Of a DNA stretch of 9,744 bases, positions 6,985-9,744 are shown in pieces. Position 1 is the stretch's first letter; the number at the start of each line of letters is the position of its first letter. This stretch comes from Chloroflexota bacterium (GTDB lineage: Bacteria; Chloroflexota; UBA6077; CF-72). The notes under the pieces were generated by a model. The model was not told where the DNA came from. It saw only the letters and a list, made by a program, of their open reading frames with translations, and made no database searches. The position numbers and the translations under genes are program-made. The DNA is taken from NCBI GenBank assembly GCA_019242065.1, contig JAFAWJ010001142.1:1-9744 (forward strand). The letters are read 5' to 3'.

Positions 6985-8255
6985 CACTCCGCTCCGCGCG
7001 GCTGCGCGGCGAGCACCACTTGCGGCTGCAGAAACCAGCGCGCGGCCAGCACACCGGCGAGAACCGCGTGCGAGAGCGTGTAGGCGGCGGCGCCACCTTC
7101 ATAGCCCCACAACCACGTCGCCCCGATGCACGTGAGCCCGGCCAGCGGCAGCGCGGTGGCGATCGCTCGGGCGCTGAGCGTCTGGCGATCGGTCGCTTCG
7201 CAGGCACCCACCAGCACGATGGTGGTCAAGACAAATGGAAGGCTGAACGCGATCCGCTGCATGATCGCGACCGATGCCAGGTAGTCGGAACCGAACAGGA
7301 GCGGCACGCCAACGGGCGCCAGCAGATATAACGCCAGGCTCAGCGTGCAGCCCAGGGCAAGCGCGACTCCCAGCAGGTCGCGGACCAGCGCCGACGCAGC
7401 CCGTGGGTCGTGCACGTGCGCACGCGCCAGTAACGGAAAGGCGACGAGCATTGCGGTGGTGGCGACGCCCGAAAGTGCAAGGATGATCGCGTGTACGGCG
7501 CCGAACCAACCTGCGGCTTGCGAACCGCTGATGATCGTGATCGTTGTCAGTGCCATCCGATCGAGCGCGAGCAAACCGATCGCTCCGACGGCGAACGGCG
7601 CGCCAATACATGCCAGGCTCGCCCACGCGCGTGGCCGCCAGCCAAAGCGCGGCTGCGCCCCGGTGCGCGCCAGCAGCCAGTAGGCGACGCAAACGACGAC
7701 GGCGGTGCCGGCCACGTACGCGGCGCCCACACCGTCGACCGCGCCGGCTGACAGGGCGACAGCCACTGCAAGCAGACTGACGAGCACAGCCTGGCCGCCA
7801 ATCAAGAGCGCCTGGAGGTCCATCCGTCCTCGCCCGCGGAATGCCGCGCACGCCGAGAGCAAACACGAATTGAGCAACGCGTAGCCGGTGAGGCTCACGC
7901 CGAGCCGCGCGTCGAGCTGGGAGCTCACCGCAAGCAGCACCACGCCGCAACCGGCAATGGGAGTTGCCGCCAGGCGGAGGATCAGCGCGTCGGCGAAGGT
8001 CGCCCCACTGTTGTCGCCGTTACGCGCGATTTCGCGGACGAGCAGCTCGTCGAGGCCCAGGCTCGCGCAGGCGCCGAACACGATGGCAATCGACAGCCCG
8101 AAGGCGAGCACGCCAAACGCCGCGGGCCCAAGCGCATGCGCCACGACGATCGAGGCCGCGAAAGCGACAGTGCGTCCGCAAACCCCGCTGGCACCAATCC
8201 AGGCCACGCCTTTCAGCAGATGGTGGAGTCGGTACTGGCGCCGCGGCACACGCAA
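6984..8255 (-). CDS. Flippase of the MOP superfamily (Wzx-like polysaccharide/oligosaccharide transporter)
   Basis: This 423-residue, almost wholly hydrophobic protein has the spacing and length of Wzx/RfbX-type flippases with 12 or more membrane helices. The N-terminal signature LLKGVAWIGASGVCGRTVAF (13-32), followed by SIVVAHALGPAAFGVLAFG (35-53), matches the helix 1-2 region of these proteins. So do the small loop GLDELLVREIARNG (67-80) and the mid-protein LLALDRMALTTI (228-239) and GWFGAVHAI (249-257). Such proteins move undecaprenyl-linked oligosaccharides or related lipid-linked products from the inner to the outer face of the membrane. The start is TTG 8255 or GTG 8249; no ATG or GTG lies upstream before the in-frame stop at 8291-8289, and no strong ribosome site is seen. 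It is coupled to the downstream acyltransferase through a TGATG overlap, which suggests that the flipped substrate and the acylated substrate are related. Confidence 0.8.
   Translation of the reverse strand: MRVPRRQYRLHHLLKGVAWIGASGVCGRTVAFAASIVVAHALGPAAFGVLAFGLSIAIVFGACASLGLDELLVREIARNGDNSGATFADALILRLAATPIAGCGVVLLAVSSQLDARLGVSLTGYALLNSCLLSACAAFRGRGRMDLQALLIGGQAVLVSLLAVAVALSAGAVDGVGAAYVAGTAVVVCVAYWLLARTGAQPRFGWRPRAWASLACIGAPFAVGAIGLLALDRMALTTITIISGSQAAGWFGAVHAIILALSGVATTAMLVAFPLLARAHVHDPRAASALVRDLLGVALALGCTLSLALYLLAPVGVPLLFGSDYLASVAIMQRIAFSLPFVLTTIVLVGACEATDRQTLSARAIATALPLAGLTCIGATWLWGYEGGAAAYTLSHAVLAGVLAARWFLQPQVVLAAQPRGAE
6992..6995 (-). promoter_or_regulatory. Ribosome-binding site of acyltransferase copy 2
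   Basis: On the minus strand GGAG (6995 to 6992) lies 7 bases before ATG 6984, inside the last codons of the flippase gene. It favours ATG 6984 over GTG 6987, for which the spacing would be only 4. Confidence 0.55.
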
Positions 8256-8437
8256 TGAACGCTGGCGGGCGTCTGATTCGCGGCGCTGTCAGGCCTGTCA
8301 GCCTGGCTGGACGCGCCCTCGTCCGCCGTTCTTCGACTTGTCGGCTCAGGGCTATGGGAAGATGCAGTGCGAGCCGGCATCGGGTATCAAGATCGCGAAT
8401 ATGACGGGCCTGAGCTTGGTGAAGACGAGCCGCTTCG
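8256..8437. other. Divergent intergenic region, probable promoter area of the flippase operon
   Basis: This stretch separates the minus-strand flippase from whatever is read on the plus strand, so promoters for the minus operon should lie in or near it. I saw no convincing -35/-10 pair. A short tandem direct repeat, CTGTCAGG followed by CTGTCAGC, lies at about 8286-8303 and encloses the palindrome CAGGCCTG. Short frames are open on the plus strand but none has a clear start with a ribosome site. Confidence 0.3.
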
Positions 8438-8700
8438 GTGCGCCACTTCAAAGACGGCCCAATCGTCCTTGAGACGACCACTGAGTTCGAAACGCCGCTC
8501 GTCGTCCCCTGCGAGTCCACTATCGACGACAAGGTCCAGTCAATGTACTTATGGATCGTGCGCCCTGGGCACGATCACGACGACGTGATGAATCACAGCT
8601 TCCCGTACGCTATCGTCTACTACCGTCCTTCAACGAGAGCCCCCGAGATCCAGAACATTCTGGGTTTTTGGCGGCACTCGAATGGAGCCGGAAGATCAGG
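8438..8700 (+). pseudogene. Possible hypothetical protein or gene remnant
   Basis: From GTG 8438 the frame encodes a peptide beginning MRHFKDGPIVLETTTEFETP. It keeps third positions mostly G/C and has mixed, protein-like composition for about 80 residues (through YAIVYYRPS and IQNILGFW). After about 8690 the translation becomes Arg/Gly/Ser-rich, and the frame runs on to a stop at 9007 inside the next gene, so the natural end seems lost. There is no good ribosome site and no family I recognise. It could be a degraded gene, part of a frameshifted longer one starting further upstream, or chance. Two adjacent hairpins (8555-8589) lie inside it. Confidence 0.25.
8555..8589. repeat. Two adjacent perfect hairpins
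   Basis: ATCGTGC (8555-8561) pairs with GCACGAT (8569-8575). Immediately after, sharing two bases, ATCACG (8574-8579) pairs with CGTGAT (8584-8589) around a 4-nt loop. They lie about 150 bases before the YihY-family gene. They may be operator-like sites or a leader structure. There is no T-run, so an intrinsic terminator is unlikely. Confidence 0.4.
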
Positions 8701-8738
8701 ATCGCTGACCAGGGCACGCGTTTTGCTTCGGTTGCTGT

Positions 8739-9716
8739 GTGCGCGAGCGATTGGCGGCGCTCCAGCGGTCGGCAGTCGGGAGGTACGTGGCGAAGTTCTT
8801 TGCCGACCGTGGCATGGATCTGGCCATGCTCGTCGCCTGGGGCACCTTGAGCACAGTCTTTCCGGTGCTGCTCGGCGTGGCCGCCATTGCCGGCTTCCTG
8901 CTTCGGGATCCTCAGCGCGCAGCGGACGCTCAGTCGGCACTCGTCCGTTTGGCCCCGCCAGCCGCCGCTCAACCCCTGGGTGGCGTCCTGTCCGACACGC
9001 AGAATGACGCCCAGGCGCTCGGACTGGCTGGCCTGGGCCTGCTGCTCTTCAATGGGTCGAACCTGTTCGCCAACCTCGAGTCCGTCTTCAACCGCGCCTA
9101 TCATGTCGCGGATCGCGATCTGTTCGGCGAACGTTTGGTCTCAGTCCTGATGCTGGTCATCGTAACGGCACTCCTGCTTGTCTCCACTGTCGCCTACAGC
9201 CTGGGTGGAGTGCTGAGCAGTGCCTCGGAGGCGCTGGTGGCTGCCGCACCGTTGATCGCGCCTGTTCGCGGAGTGGGAGTGTTGCTGTTCGGCGACGGCC
9301 TCTCGCTCTTGAGTGCGTTCCTCACATTCGTCCTGCTGTACGCGATCTTGCCGAACAGGCCCCAGTCGATCAGACAAGTGTGGCCCGGCGCGGCGCTGGG
9401 CGCCGTCCTCTTCCTGCTCATACTCGAGGTCTTTCCCCTCTACACCACCATCTTTGGTCAAGGCTTTCAGACCTACGCCATCTTTGGCACCTTCCTGCTG
9501 CTCATGTTCTGGACGTTCTTGCTCGGCATCGTGCTGGTGCTGGGTGTGGAACTCAACGCCTTCCTCGAACTGGAGTACCCGTCCCAGGCGTCCGCTCCAC
9601 CATCGGATGCGAGCAAACCGCCATCGCAGCCACCCCGGCCGACCCGGCGTGCTCAAGTGACGGGCCTCGTCGGGCTCCTGGTGACGAGGCTGCTGGACAG
9701 GCGCCGATCGGCATAG
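8739..9716 (+). CDS. YihY/BrkB-family inner-membrane protein
   Basis: The 325-residue product matches the YihY/virulence factor BrkB family, formerly misannotated as ribonuclease BN. A cytoplasmic N-terminal helix with YVAKFFADRGMDLAMLVAW (16-34) leads into the first membrane segment TLSTVFPVLLGVAAIAGFLL (36-55). LLFNGSNLFANLESVFNRAYHV (102-123) is the conserved amphipathic region. LLYAILPNRPQSIRQVWPGAALGAVLF (199-225) and the helix ending in VLGVELNAFLELE (267-279) close the fold. About six helices are expected. Function is not established for the family; transport or envelope roles have been proposed. A Pro/Ser-rich cytoplasmic tail occupies about 280-303. The frame opens at 8709. GTG 8739 keeps the full N-terminal helix; GTG 8787, preceded at 3 bases by GGGAGG, is a shorter alternative. 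It is separate from the glycan-type operons and probably belongs to a different unit. Confidence 0.85.
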   Translation: MRERLAALQRSAVGRYVAKFFADRGMDLAMLVAWGTLSTVFPVLLGVAAIAGFLLRDPQRAADAQSALVRLAPPAAAQPLGGVLSDTQNDAQALGLAGLGLLLFNGSNLFANLESVFNRAYHVADRDLFGERLVSVLMLVIVTALLLVSTVAYSLGGVLSSASEALVAAAPLIAPVRGVGVLLFGDGLSLLSAFLTFVLLYAILPNRPQSIRQVWPGAALGAVLFLLILEVFPLYTTIFGQGFQTYAIFGTFLLLMFWTFLLGIVLVLGVELNAFLELEYPSQASAPPSDASKPPSQPPRPTRRAQVTGLVGLLVTRLLDRRRSA

Positions 9717-9744
9717 GTCGCATCGCAACACATCCAGCACTTGC

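Noticed and set aside
8380..8425. A sigma-70-like promoter for the flippase on the minus strand (TTCACC, 16 bases, TATTCG).
   Set aside because: Both boxes match the consensus poorly, and the host sigma preferences are unknown.

Overview
The window is GC-rich bacterial DNA with strong G/C preference at third codon positions, GTG and TTG starts, and tightly packed same-strand genes. No ribosomal or taxonomic marker is present. The style fits a high-GC soil or thermophile-type lineage such as Chloroflexota or Actinomycetota, but this is a guess. The centre looks like a cell-surface or secreted glycan / natural-product modification locus. The left flank carries decayed genes.

Layout. (1) 1-313: the C-terminal part of a CPBP (CAAX-type) intramembrane protease, entering from the left edge and frameshifted near 155-181. 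(2) 314-1019: no intact gene; one strong hairpin at 371-397, a second at 533-555, and the remains of a small cysteine-rich, probably exported protein read in pieces of several frames. (3) 1062-1197: a set of nested, collinear inverted repeats whose right arm contains the start codon of the next gene. (4) 1194-5999: a plus-strand operon with almost no spacing: an ATP-grasp ligase, a FemAB-like/GNAT acyltransferase, a NodU/TobZ-type O-carbamoyltransferase, and a six-helix membrane protein of unknown family. (5) 8255-5863, minus strand: a MOP-superfamily flippase (Wzx-like) translationally coupled to a second FemAB-like/GNAT acyltransferase, running head-on into the plus operon with a 137-bp coding overlap. 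(6) 8256-8738: no confident gene; a possible coding remnant and two adjacent perfect hairpins. (7) 8739-9716: a YihY/BrkB-family membrane protein.

How the genes may work together (inference): the carbamoyltransferase, two related acyltransferases and an ATP-grasp amide/ester-forming ligase would decorate a small molecule or lipid-linked glycan, and the flippase would move the product across the membrane. No glycosyltransferase or polymerase lies in the window, so the scaffold must be made elsewhere. The combination, with the unknown membrane protein coupled to the carbamoyltransferase, is the best candidate here for an undescribed system.
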